Below the pieces are notes generated by a model. The model did not search any database. It had not been told where the DNA came from and worked only from the letters and a program-made list of their open reading frames with translations. The translations under genes were made by a program, and so were the position numbers. A stretch of 64,000 nt of DNA. Source: Neurospora tetrasperma FGSC 2508. Its lineage: Eukaryota; Ascomycota; Sordariomycetes; Sordariales; Sordariaceae. The first letter of the stretch is position 1; each line of letters opens with the position of its first letter. The DNA is taken from contig NW_009799099.1 of NCBI RefSeq assembly GCF_000213175.1, positions 62,001 to 126,000 on the forward strand, read 5' to 3'. Of this stretch, positions 10,501-21,835 are shown one piece after another.

Positions 10501-12247
10501 ATGATGTACGGCACAAATAGAGCAAGAAACCAAAAGGCCGAAACCAGCTACCGCGGGTGTCAGTATCGCCTTCCTCCCCATTTATTTCTCATATCCTAGT
10601 CCAGTCCGACACTAACCGCCCTCAGACTCAGACCAGCGTAGCAATGCCGGCCCCCTAAACTACCAAACCAAAGTCCGCATTACCGACCGCTACAAAGTGA
10701 TCGGCTTCATCTCCTCCGGTACCTATGGCCGGGTCTACAAAGCCACCGGCCGACAAGGCCAAACCGGGGAATTCGCCATCAAAAAGTTCAAGCCCGATAA
10801 GGAAGGTGAAGCAGTGGTGAACTACACGGGCATCTCGCAGTCGGCGGTGCGTGAGATGGCGTTATGCTCCGAGCTGCGAAACCACGCCAACGTTATCCGG
10901 CTTATCGAGATCATCCTCGAGGACAAGTGCATCTTCATGGTTTTCGAGTACGCAGAGCATGATTTGTTGCAGATCATCCACCATCACACGCAAACACCAC
11001 GACACCCGATCGCGCCGGGGACGATCAAGTCGATAATGTACCAGCTATTGCAAGGGGTGCAATACTTACACACCAACTGGGTATTACATCGAGACTTGAA
11101 GCCGGCCAACATCATGGTTACTTCATCCGGAGAAGTGAAGATTGGCGATCTGGGACTGGCCAGGGTGTTCAAGCAGCCGATTCACAACCTCTACATGGGC
11201 GATAAAGTCGTCGTGACTATATGGTATCGCGCGCCCGAGCTGCTGTTGGGGAGTAAGCATTACACGACGGCTATTGACCTGTGGGCGGTAGGATGCATCT
11301 TTGCGGAGCTGCTGAGTCTTCGGCCGATCTTTAAGGGGGAGGAGGCCAAGATGGATAGCAAGAAGACGGTGCCGTTCCAGAAGCATCAGATGCAGAAGAT
11401 TGTGGACGTGATGGGCTTACCAACGAGAGAGCGATGGCCCTTGTTGGCCAGCATGCCCGAGTATAGCCAGTTGTCCACTTTACAGCCGCCCTTGCTGTCG
11501 ACCAACACCTCCCACTCCCACGGCGGTCACCACCCCTACGGCCATCGCTCCCAGCAACAACCGCCCGCTTCGCAAAACACGCACGGAAACCTTCAGAAAT
11601 GGTACCACCAAACCACAGTCTCCACCCCTCTGACCTCGCTAGGCGCAGAAGGCTACAAACTCCTCGCTTCGCTCCTCGAATACGACCCCGAGAAACGCTT
11701 GACGGCCGCCGACGCCCTCGTCCACCCCTTCTTCACCTCGCCCACCTCGACCCCGCTGGCTTCCCTCAATAGCAATACGGCCAATAGCACCTCCCAGGGA
11801 ACAGGAGCAGCAGCAGTCAACTGGTCACCAACCAACTGCTTCGAAGGACTCAAAAACGAAACGTACCCTTGTAGACGCGTGTCGCAGGACGACAACGATA
11901 TCGGCTTCGGCACCGGAACAGGGAACCAGAGTGGGTCGCGGGTGAATACCGCTGCGGCCGGGACGGGGACGGGGCTGGTGATGGGTCAAGCGCAGTCGCA
12001 GGTTCAGGCCATGGGCGGTTCGTTGGGGAATATCGGCGGACACGGGCACGGACACGGACATGGACAGATGGGCGGCGGCGGGATGGGCCAAGGGATGGGA
12101 GGACTGGGTCAAGGACATGGGGGGATGGCGCAAATGGCGGGGATGAAAAGGATGCATGATGCTGCTGCTGCTGCTGCTGCGGCGGCGGCGGCGGCGGCGA
12201 CGCAACAGAGTCATCCGAATAAGAGGATGAAAGGGTCGCAGGGATAG
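10501..12247 (+). CDS. ssn3: CDK8-type Mediator kinase SSN3
   Basis: Cyclin-dependent kinase of the Mediator kinase module; with cyclin C it phosphorylates RNA polymerase II CTD and transcription factors in the nucleus. Exon 1 is 10501-10558 and exon 2 is 10626-12247. The 67 bp intron has donor GTCAGT, acceptor CCTCAG and a CTAAC branch; only this donor keeps phase with the acceptor. The product is 559 residues. Seen are the Gly loop SGTYGRVY (about 50-57), Lys72 in AIKKFK, the C-helix [14 protein letters not shown] (CDK8-type), HRDLKPAN with Asp176, and GDLGLAR with Asp194. The activation segment [15 protein letters not shown] lacks a T-loop threonine, as in CDK8. A His/Gln-rich insert sits late in the C-lobe. 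The tail has HGHGHGQ repeats and a 13-Ala run encoded by GCT/GCG triplets (about 12160-12200). Confidence 0.96.
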
Positions 12248-14133
12248 GGATAGGGTCTTGGTGTTGGAAGACGCGGACGAACTCCCACGCAACGCCTTGG
12301 GGGACAGTACCTCTTGGTAGGGACAGCAGCCAAACAAGCCAGAAATGAACGCATGCCTGTCAGGAGAGCTGAACGATATCATGAATGGCAAGTCGAATGG
12401 TCAGTAGCCATTTGGACTGCTTGGCCGTGAGCTTGAGAACGTTTGGCGGACAGAGACTGGGACGGAACTGAGTTATACAGTGGACTGGAAATACCTGTCC
12501 AACTCACCTTCCTCATCGCATGGCTTGATTCCTGGGTACTTACCACCATCTCACCGCCCAGGAAACAGGACAGACCTTGCATCAACAACAGCGCCAACAA
12601 ACAGTATAACTGCAACGGCTTCACCATGAGTTCACAAGCTCGAGATTGCGCCTCAAATGGCTGGGTGCTACTGCAGAACAAGTTCAGCAACAACCCACAC
12701 GACAGATTAGGTACACAGGAAGCACTGTGAATCTTAGAGGTAGGTAGGTATACAAGCGACGCAAGATCCCTCTTACGGCGAAACAGTATCTACCTCTACC
12801 AAGTCCAAACACAGCATCAAAACCTACAGCTCCCTGCGTCGGAGATAGACAAGCTAGCAGTGTTTCATCCCGAGCACTTGAAACTGCTGGAAGCACACGA
12901 CGATGGCGCACAAGCACAAGGACAGCATCATCCGTTAGAACCACTGGATGATATTAGGTGGCATGCCTTGGAAGGTGTAAATTCGCCGCCGGCACTAGTC
13001 CGGGTTTGTTTCGAGTTGCTGGAGGCACTGAGCAGGAGATCCTGAAGGGGGAGGACATGGAATAGTGAGATGGATACCTATGCTCAGGGGTTCGATGATG
13101 GAAGTGGAATTATTTCGAAGGGGCAGGGGAGAAGGTACCTGACATGGATGCGATCAGGAATACATACATGGATGGAATAGGCACGAGAACAGGAGTTACG
13201 ATAGAACCAGCGGGTATCGACACATAGCGTACAAATATACCTCTAGACATCATGGTTCCTCTTCACAAAATCACACTCGAAGCATATAAACCTCCTGGAC
13301 CATGATCAATACGTACCGACAACTCTCTTTCTCTCTTCATACAACTGCCGACGAAGCTCGCTATAAAACAAAAAAAGTTAGGTATAAAAAAAGGAAGAAG
13401 AAAAAACAAGTTACCCGGGTATCCTATGATGCCTCCACCACCAATATGTCTCTCTCTCTCTCTGTCTCTGTCTCTGTCCTTCTACCTCTCTTTTGTATTC
13501 AGCTCCAACCAACCAAGGTAGCTGTTACTGTCTCCCCCCTTCCCCTAGCTTCCCTCTCTGTGCTAACCAAACAAAAAGGATGTCAAAAGCCACGCGCCAA
13601 ACAACAACAACGACAACAACAACACAAATCAGGTGACTAGGGTAAATTACGGATTATTTTTCGTTGTCCTTTATGCTTCTTCTTCCTCCTCTCTTTCTTG
13701 CCCACCCAGCCAAGCCAAGTCCTTCTGTTCGTTGCGTACCCCGAGCCGAGGCTTGAACATCTCCCGTTTTCGTTAGAACAAAAAGCATTTCTTGGGATGT
13801 GTCATGACCAACTTCCCCTCCCTTCTTCCATTCCTTTCTTTCTTGTGGCCTGGGCCACCGCCATAGAGTCAGGGCTTCGGTCTGACTGGGGGTATCGGTT
13901 TTCTTGCGATCTTGTCTCGAAGCGAGGTTGTCATTATCCATCTACGGGACTGAAGCTTGGAAGTAACGGACGGGGAAGCCTTCCGGCCGACCGAGCAAGC
14001 CAGCTAGCCAGCTAGAGTAATTAGACAGCCGGCCGGCCGGCCAACCAGTCAGATCCCATACGTCGACTCCGAGCGGGCGGCCCTCCCTGTGTGTGTTTTA
14101 TTGATGTCGTAATCGATCGAGGCTAGAAATCGA
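12248..14133. other. Convergent intergenic region with microsatellites
   Basis: This 1.9 kb separates the convergent ssn3 and ARF6-type genes. It holds a CT-rich run of TC and TCTG units at about 13448-13480, a CAA/CGA-rich run at 13599-13625, and a GCCGGCC palindromic run at 14028-14042. Several ORFs are present but none has coding character or a recognisable family. Confidence 0.65.
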
Positions 14134-14846
14134 TCACTGCTTCTGGGCAGCCTTCATGTTATCGGACAGCCAGTTGAAGCCCTCCTGCAGACCGGCCTTG
14201 TCTATCGCAATGGTGGGTTGTACGGCGTAGATGCGGTCCTTGAGCTTGTTGAGCTGGAGCTTCTCGGTGACTTCCTGGGGAGTCATGGCTGTAGGATTGT
14301 TTGGTTAGCATAGGTCCGTCTATACTTCTCAGGCTTTTCCCCCAAAACCCCCAATTCGAGCGCAGCGAGCAAAGAAAAAGAGAGCCGAGCGCAGCGGACA
14401 CCTCGTCGAAATAGCAGTTCAAAGGGAAGAAGAAGGGAGTACTCACCACCAGCAATATCCTGCTTGTTAGCAAACACCAACAACAAGCAGTCCTTCATCT
14501 CGCGATCATTGATAATCCGATGCAACTCCACCCGCGCCTCGTCGATTCTGTTATGGTCCGCGCTGTCCACCACGAAAATCAGACCCTGGGTACCTGAGTA
14601 GTAATGGCGCCAGAGGGGACGGATCTTGTCCTGGCCGCCGACGTCCCAGATGTTGAACTTGATGTTTCGGAGGGTGACCGTCTCGACGTTGAAGCCGACC
14701 GTGGGGATGGTGGTGACGTGGTCTTGTAGCTTGAGCTTGTACAGGATGGTGGTCTTGCCGGCGGCGTCGAGACCGAGCATGAGTACACGGACTTCTTTGG
14801 TGCCGAAGAGCTTGGCCATGAAGCCGAGGGACATGACGTTGCCCAT
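14134..14846 (-). CDS. arf6: ARF6-type small GTPase (ArfB / yeast Arf3 class)
   Basis: Small GTPase of the ARF family, 184 residues. Exon 1 is 14846-14447 and exon 2 is 14288-14134, with a 158 bp phase-1 intron. Seen are Gly2 for N-myristoylation in MGNVMS, P-loop GLDAAGKTT (25-33), switch 1 with [11 protein letters not shown], switch 2 [17 protein letters not shown] (from 67), and NKQD (127-130). The [17 protein letters not shown] stretch and overall length fit the ARF6/ArfB subgroup, which acts at the plasma membrane in endocytosis and polarity. The fifth guanine-contact motif is unusual: [10 protein letters not shown] replaces the TCAT-type motif, keeping only the Ala. The subgroup assignment (ARF6 rather than another ARF) is likely but not certain. 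Confidence 0.92.
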
Positions 14847-16795
14847 TTTGGCGGTGGTCTGGAGGGAGAGGTTGTGGATGTGTGTGGGAGTTGTGTTGGT
14901 GGTGGGTGGGTGGTTGTGAGTTCGACCGGAGTGGTGTAGTTTGGGTGTCTATGGATGACACGACAAGTTCAATCGGATCGCGACAAAGGAGTGTGGTGGT
15001 GTAAGGGACGGGATGAGTTGTCGACTGGCGACGGGCAGGAAGCGGAATTAAGGAGTGGACTGGAGAGAAACATGTGTTAGTCTGGCTCGTTAGAGGTTGA
15101 GGCGTGGTAGCGCACGTAGACTACTGGACTGGAGGTAGTGGTAGGTAATGTAATATGGGCGAGACAGTTGAGGGAACAGTGGGGAGACCGATTAGGTTTC
15201 AAGATGGCGACCGGCCATGGTGTAGCGAAACCACCCATTACCAGCCTAGCCTGGGGAAGTGAAGACAGACAAACGAGCGTACCTTGGGTATCGTGTTGGT
15301 GATTACAATTGGATTAGGCGCAAAGGGGTGTAGTGGTGATGGCGTATGTCGTCTGGCGTCTGGCGTTGATGCTTCTTCACGTGTGAGAGATGCTGTCGTT
15401 GTCGTCGCAAACAGCGCGGGTAGGTAGGTAGGTAGGTAGGTAGGTAGCGGGCTGTGTATCGCTCGGTAGTAGAGTAGTTCACGACAGGTAAAGAGATTAA
15501 TTAAAAGCAGGTGCCGTGGGCCGTGGAGTGGGTGAAACCTGGCGGAGATGTAGACGATCAGGCTTGTTGATCCAATGTCGGGCAGTCAGATGGACTGAGG
15601 GGAGGGAGTGGGAGAGAAGGGAATGGAGACGGAGACACGACAGTCGGCAGTCAGTCGACAGGGCAAGTCACAACTGAACAGATGGAAACAGAAGAAGCGC
15701 AAAAGTTCATCAGTCAGTCAGTCAGTCAGGAGGACGGAGCTCAGGAGGGAGGAGGGGAGGGGAATTGGGAGATTTGATGAAGCCAGGCTCAGGCATCGGA
15801 GAGAAAGTCCTCGTCTCTGTCGCTCAGCATGGACTGCGTGTTTGGCTTGTCTGGTCGCTAATCCCAGAAGGGAACAGGGCCCTTCTTCCGTGTCGAGGAT
15901 ATTTCCCCCATTTCCTTGATGCCCCTGAGGAAGGAGCCAATCAGCGGCCAGATCGGGAATTGCCATTTCCTGCTGCAGCGGGGTCCGTGCTTCCCTCCAG
16001 CGAGCCAGGCGTGGCACGACCAGGGAGGGGCCTGTAGTTTAGTGGTCTGCAGTGGGCACTGGCGGGATCCACCGGGAAATTCAAAATGATGATGACGGGA
16101 AGCGATGCGATGCTGAGAATTGCCGTGACTTTTCCGGCAATCAGACTCTCCCCCCAAATGAACCCGGCAACTTATCTCCGGCAACTGGGTCAGGACAACT
16201 GAACAACCACCATGGATGGGATGGGAAGATATGGGATATTTATAGGTAGGTAGACATGATACCAGTGGATATACAATCCCCTTGTTACCTACCTATTCGG
16301 GCCTCTATTTGCTCTGGTAGGGCAAACCGCCGATATGCTTCCGGCGGCCTCTCCCGAAAAAGGTAGTGTAGACCTCGCTTCGCTCCACGATGAGGTTTGC
16401 GGGACTGGAACAAAGACAAGCACTCATTAAACCTCGCCGCAAAAGAGAACCCCACCGAAGCTAGACATATAATCGTAATCATGGATCGGATGAATTGTTG
16501 ATACCACAATGATATATCTGGTATTCTAAACAGCCCGCTAGGTGTACCGCTGCTTGTACAAACAGTGCCTGTTCCGTTGTGTCCTGCGCAAAACCACCAA
16601 GCACCAAAATCTCCAACATCCCAGGGCATATGAGCAACCCATATGTATATTGCCCTTGTCATTGCCCCAATATCTCTTCTTTCCCCAGAGTCGTGCTCAT
16701 CCGAACCATCATCACCGAGTTCAAGGTCGTTGAGCCGAAAGTTCAGACGTAAAAGGTATTCTATCCTCCGCCTCCTCATCCCCAACATCAGCCTT
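14847..16795. other. Intergenic: ARF6-type gene promoter and SGF29 3' flank
   Basis: This 1.95 kb lies upstream of the ARF6-type gene and downstream of SGF29. It contains a GGTA tetranucleotide array (15419-15446), a CAGT array (about 15711-15729) and a purine-rich stretch at 15598-15625. No supported gene is seen; the long minus-strand frame at 16285-16866 overlaps the SGF29 3' end and lacks any family likeness. Confidence 0.65.
15419..15446 (+). repeat. (GGTA)7 microsatellite
   Basis: Seven perfect GGTA units in the upstream region of the ARF6-type GTPase gene. The same tetranucleotide (TACC on the other strand) recurs as two- to five-unit elements in many intergenic parts of this window. 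Confidence 0.95.
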
Positions 16796-18181
16796 CTAAG
16801 CCCTATACTCCACCACGAACCGCCTTTCCACCAACTGTAGCGTCCCACTATTCTCCTCTCCCTCAAACCTCAACTTGACCCTCTGCTTGCCCTCTCCCTC
16901 GCCCTCGGCTTCGGTTCCCATCACCTCCGCCTTGTAGAATGTCGTGCTATCCGGATACAACGCCAACACCACCTTGCCCTTTTCCAGCTTGGGCAGCTTC
17001 TTCTCTTCTTCACCCGCCGCGGGGATGGGGATCATGCTCGACGCAGAAGTGCGGTATTCAACGCGCTGGTCCGGGTCCAGGTCGGGATCGGCGTCCTGCA
17101 CGCGGTACCGACGAGACTTGCCCTCGCCCGAAACCTGTTGCACGCGCCCCAGCATCCACTCGGTGGTTTCGCTTCCTGAGGCCGGGGAGGCTTTGGGCTT
17201 GAAGACTACGTCTTGGCCTTTGTGGAAGATGACTTTGGCGCGTTGGGTGGCGCCTGCTGTGGTGGGTCCTGCCGAGGTGGTGCCGTTGGACGTGGTGCTG
17301 GTGTTGGGTTCCGGAGGGACGGAATCCTTGGAGGGCGTGTCGCGGGGAGGCACGCTGTCGCGGGCGGTAGAAGCCCGATCACTGCCGGCCGTAGTGTTGG
17401 CTCCGCCGAGCTTCCTGGTGTGACTTGAGAGAGGAGAAGGGACAGGTGAGTCGCCGGCGCCGTCAAAGTCGTACATGGAACTCAGATCGCGGTCGCTGTG
17501 TTTATCCCTGTCCTTGTCTCCCAACCCCAACTTGTCACCCAACCTCTCCGAGTTACGGTCCCGATCTCGCCCTCCCTCTTTCTCCCCCTTTTCCCTGTCT
17601 CCACGGTCCCCACGGTCCTTGTCACCCCGATCACGGTCCCTATCTCCCCTCCCTTCACGATCTCCTCCTCGATCCCCCTTTCCCCCCGCATGCCCCCGGG
17701 CCGAACTCGATCTCCCTCCGCTCCCCAAAAGGCTGGAGCTGTTTCTGTCCCGTCCCGCACTACCGGAATGAGGTCCCGGCGTGCCTACGCTATGCACCAC
17801 CCCTTCGCTCTCCTCCCTCGCCTTTACCAGTGCTCGCAACACCATGACATGCTCAATCACCTCTTGGAGTTTTTGTTTGCTGATGTCAGCACCGCCCACG
17901 CCGGCGCGGATGAGCGTGTCAAGGGTTTGTTCTAGGGCTGCAATGTCGGTTTTGTCTTCAGCATTGGATGAATTCTCTTTTGAAGCTTGTGCTTCACGTG
18001 ACTTGGCAATCAGAGAGTCCTGAGCGAGGATGGCGCGGATCTGGTCATTGGAGGTATTGATGGAATCGACCAGCTCGCGGATCTCGTCTTTGATTTGGGA
18101 CCAGATCTGGGCTTCCTCGCCTTGGGTGCTGGACGACGAGTTGCGGTTGGGATTGCGAGATTGGCGGTTGCGTGATGACAT
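16796..18181 (-). CDS. sgf29: SGF29 tandem-Tudor subunit of SAGA
   Basis: SAGA histone acetyltransferase subunit whose C-terminal tandem Tudor fold reads methylated H3K4. It is a single exon of 461 residues. Residues 20-125 are helical or coiled-coil (GEEAQIWSQIKDEIRELVDS onward). Residues about 143-232 are a strongly charged Arg/Asp/Gly/Lys-rich linker, much longer than in yeast Sgf29 (259 residues in total). Residues 316-461 form the SGF29 C-terminal domain: KGQDVVFKPK starts the first Tudor, and KVVLALYPDSTTFYKAEV the second, carrying the aromatic Y-P-x-S-T-x-F-Y signature of the methyl-lysine pocket. The start ATG gives MSSRNRQSRN. It diverges from the permease at 19674. Confidence 0.93.
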   Translation of the reverse strand: MSSRNRQSRNPNRNSSSSTQGEEAQIWSQIKDEIRELVDSINTSNDQIRAILAQDSLIAKSREAQASKENSSNAEDKTDIAALEQTLDTLIRAGVGGADISKQKLQEVIEHVMVLRALVKAREESEGVVHSVGTPGPHSGSAGRDRNSSSLLGSGGRSSSARGHAGGKGDRGGDREGRGDRDRDRGDKDRGDRGDREKGEKEGGRDRDRNSERLGDKLGLGDKDRDKHSDRDLSSMYDFDGAGDSPVPSPLSSHTRKLGGANTTAGSDRASTARDSVPPRDTPSKDSVPPEPNTSTTSNGTTSAGPTTAGATQRAKVIFHKGQDVVFKPKASPASGSETTEWMLGRVQQVSGEGKSRRYRVQDADPDLDPDQRVEYRTSASSMIPIPAAGEEEKKLPKLEKGKVVLALYPDSTTFYKAEVMGTEAEGEGEGKQRVKLRFEGEENSGTLQLVERRFVVEYRA

Positions 18182-19673
18182 TTTGGCTGTGTGTGTGTGT
18201 TTGGGGGGCGTGAGTTCCCCTACTTGTTGTGTTGTGAGTGAGAGGTGTGGATGAGTGTTTGTAGTAGCTGCAGTGATGTGGACGTCGATGTTCTCACGAG
18301 GTGATGCACGGTGAGGGGGGCCTGGAGGGTATCTCGGCGAGTAACTTGGACTTGAACAAGGTGTAATTTATTAATGAATTATATAACGTGATGGAGTAAG
18401 AAGCTTCCGTCCAGCAGAGACACTTGAAGAATGCCAAATACTTCAGTGGGGAGATAATGGTTTGGTTGAAGAAATTCCCAAGACGGGAAGGGAACTTAAA
18501 ATGGGAGCTGGGGGGTTTCATAGAGCGTGAAAAGCACGGACCACCAACCACATGCCCGGCGTGATGTTTTCAAAATGCAGCAAGTTTCAAGGAATGTCCA
18601 GATAGAAAGACCGGGAAGCAGGTTGTAACCAGGCCTCAATCATGTGGGCTGCTGCTCCTGCATTCGATTTGGGAAGCAAAAGAAGGCAGGAAGACGATGC
18701 CGCGTGGCGATGGAAGATGTGGTGTTGACATTTCCAAGTTACCGGCAGGCATCTCTACATAGCGCAGTCAGATATGTACCTGGTACCTCAACTACCCCAC
18801 TTCTCCTCCCGGCCGGCAACTGGGGCCACTCAACATCAAGCGAAGGGCAAGCGCGTCGTCAGCACTAACAATTTCCCCAGAGCATCGACTGAACTTGACT
18901 TCGTTGTCTTATCAGCTTCCACTTCCCATCCGTCCTCCTCCTCTTGTTCATCACGACTCAACTTTTGATGACTTTACGTAGCAAACCGGACAATAAAATG
19001 CCTTACATAAAAGAATATGAGAAAACACACATCCTCGGCCCTTCCCCAGTGCAACTCTCCCGCCTTTGATCAGCCAGTGTCAGCCAAGCCCGCGTCTTAC
19101 CCCAAAGCAGCACACATTCAACGTCCTTTCCGGCTATCATTCGCTGATCAAGCCTTACCCCAACATCCATCACGAATAACCATCGATAAAAGAGTGGTAT
19201 CTGAGTGGGCTACTTTATCTATCTCCAAGCCTATCAATCCCCAACCCATCCAGCCTCTCCAAGCCAAGATAAGCTTAAACGGACCAACTAACCCACCACG
19301 GTCATGTTGGCGTCGAGTGTCCAAACGGTTTGAGGAGAGGGGGCTGTGAGTGGTTGCTGATTCCATCTTTCAAGACTGGTGACCTTATCTTGAAAGACAT
19401 GTCGTCTTCTCTTCTCTATTTACCTTTTCTTCTTCATGTTTCCTCCTTCCATCGTTCTCTTTGCCCTTGTCTCGAGAGTCCCAAGATCGCGAAATGTGCA
19501 CATGGAAGCCAGTGTTACACCGCCGATAGTGATCTGTAAACGTTGGAGTTTCATTGCATTCGTCTACACCTCTACCGTACATTATTGAAGTACGCACATT
19601 TTTCCAGCTTGCTCATCTTCATTACACCACCACAGTGTCAATCTCAAACCTAATTCTAGACACAACAGTCAAG
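18182..19673. other. Intergenic, divergent promoter of SGF29 and permease
   Basis: These 1.5 kb between two divergent starts must carry both promoters and leaders. A short GT run follows the SGF29 start (18188-18200). I see no gene or RNA. Confidence 0.7.
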
Positions 19674-21519
19674 ATGGGCACTCGTGACTCTATATCCTCT
19701 GTCCAACCCGACCTGGAGCAACCCTCCCATGCCCGCGGCCATGGCAGCGACGGTATCGATGAACTCGACGAGTCCCGTCTCGCCCAGTTCGGCTACAAGC
19801 AAGAACTCAACCGCGACTGGGGTCTAGCTCACAACTTTGGCGTATCCTTTTCCATCATCGTCAGTCTCCTCTCTTTTTCCCATATCTCCACACGTCACTA
19901 ACAGACCACAGTCTGTCATCACCGGTCTCACCACCCTCTTCTCCTATGGCCTCGCCACCGGCGGTCCAGCCGTCATGTCCATCTCTTGGATCGTCATTTC
20001 CTTCTTTACCCTCCTTGTCGCCATCGCCATGGCCGAAATCGTCTCCGCCATCCCTACCTCCGGCGGCCCCTATTTTTGGTCCGCCATGCTCGCCCCTCCA
20101 CGGTGGTCCCCCTTCTTAGCCTGGCTAACGGGCTGGTTCAACTTACTCGGGCAAGTAGCCGTCACGACGGGCATCACATTCGGGCTGGCGGGCCTGGTGT
20201 CTACAGCCATCACGGTCAAGAACCCCGATTACGAACCGACGGCTGCCAAGACGATTGGCATCTATGCGGCCCTGTTGGTTAGTCATGGCGTGGTGAACAC
20301 GTTTGGCGTGAAGGGGCTGAGGTTCTTGAATAACGTGAGCATTGTCCTGCACAGCGCGGGGATTACGGCGCTTTGTATTGCTGTTTTGGCCAAGGCGCCC
20401 AAGCTCCAGAGCGCCAAGTTCGTGTTTGGGACGTATCATGATGGAACGGCAGCCGAAGAAGGGACAGAAGGTTGGGGCCAACGCGCCTCCCCAGCATATG
20501 TGGTCCTCTGCGGCGCTTTACTGTCTCAGTACACCCTCACTGGTTTTGACGCCAGTGCACATCTGAGTGAGGAGACAAAGAATGCGAGTTGGTCTGCGCC
20601 CATCGGCGTAGTGAGCTCTGTAGGGTTCAGCTCGCTCTTTGGCTTTTTCGTGCTCATGGCTCTCCTTTTCAGCATCCAGGACTTTGAGAGCACGCTGAAT
20701 AGCAAGTATGGGCAGCCCGTGCTACAAATCTTGGTGGACGTCGCTGGCGAGGATGGCGCCCTGGTCTTGTTCAGCTTGATCATGCTTTGTGTCTGGCATT
20801 GTGGGCTGTTCAGCATGACGAGTAATTCGCGCATGATGTTTTCGTTTGCGCGTGACAGAGGCATTGTCAGTCGCCCCCTCTATTCCTTTTACCTTTTTTT
20901 TCGTGGGTTGAACTCTACTAACAGGCCCCCAAAACAGCCCTCCTTCTTCCACCAAGTCGACGACCGCTTCAAATCCCCTATCCGCGCCGTCTGGCTCGCC
21001 GCTACCCTCTCCTTCATCCTCGCCCTCCCCTCCTTAGGGAGCGATGTCGCCTTCGCAGCCGCCACCTCCATCGCCACCATCGGTCTGTACCTCTCCTACG
21101 GCCTGCCTATCATGATCGGTTTCTTCTGGCACAAGAACTTTACAGCCATGAAGGGCCCCTTCAACCTCGGCGCTCTCTCCCGTGTCATCGCTGGCGCGGC
21201 ATGCTTGTGGATCTGTTTCATCACGGTGGTGTTCTGCTTGCCTACTGCCAACCCGGTCACGAGCCAGACGCTGAATTATACCGTGGTAGCGGTGGGGATC
21301 ATTGCGGTCGGGTCAATAGGGTCGTGGGTCGTTTGGGCAAGACGGTGGTTTACGGGCCCGGCGGCCGAGGTGGCCGAGGCCATGAGGTTGGGTGTTGATA
21401 TCACTGAGCCGGGGGCGTTGGAGAAAAAGGAGAAGGAGGCGTTGGAGGGTGCGAGAATGGAAGGGGAGAGGGAAGCGAGGGAAAGGGAGGAGAAGCAGCC
21501 GCCTGCTGTTAGTGAGTGA
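19674..21519 (+). CDS. APC-superfamily amino acid/GABA-type permease
   Basis: Plasma-membrane permease of the fungal amino acid/choline (GABA permease-like) family, 573 residues with about 12 hydrophobic segments. Exons are 19674-19859, 19912-20865 and 20938-21519; introns are 52 and 72 bp, both phase 0 with CTAAC branches. The conserved start of the transport domain is seen: LAQFGYKQELNRDWGLAHNF, then SVITGLTTLFSYGLATGGPA and EIVSAIPTSGGPYFW. GFDASAHLSEET in the middle and SPIRAVW before the seventh to eighth helices are also family marks. Both termini are cytoplasmic and charged; the tail is Glu/Lys/Arg-rich. The substrate (amino acid, GABA, choline or polyamine) cannot be decided. The second intron is a multiple of three and stop-free. 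Confidence 0.92.
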
Positions 21520-21835
21520 TCAATTATGCTCGAAGCATGGTACAATACATCAATACAACTCCCTCGCTCTTATTCCATCCCAGTATATTGCCCTCAAGCG
21601 TCAAGCTCGTTACCTAGACTGCTACAAATATGGTCCTTTTCGAAGTTGACGCGTGAGCACTCATCGAGCAAGCACCAGTTACCGAACATGGACGAGGACA
21701 AGGATACCGTCTAAAGATATGCCCTTATAGGAAAGAACCTCAAAGAGCAAGCAACTGGCATTCAACCTATTTTCACTCTCCACATCATCAGTCCCTCATC
21801 CTCACCCTCACCCAGTCTCTCCTCCCGCTTCCACA
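21520..21835. other. Convergent spacer
   Basis: These 316 bp separate the 3' ends of the permease and the amidinotransferase-like gene. No gene or repeat is seen. Confidence 0.75.

Noticed and set aside
16285-16866. 193-codon minus frame overlapping the 3' end of SGF29
   Set aside because: Same-strand, other-frame reading with no family likeness; lies mainly in the 3' flank.
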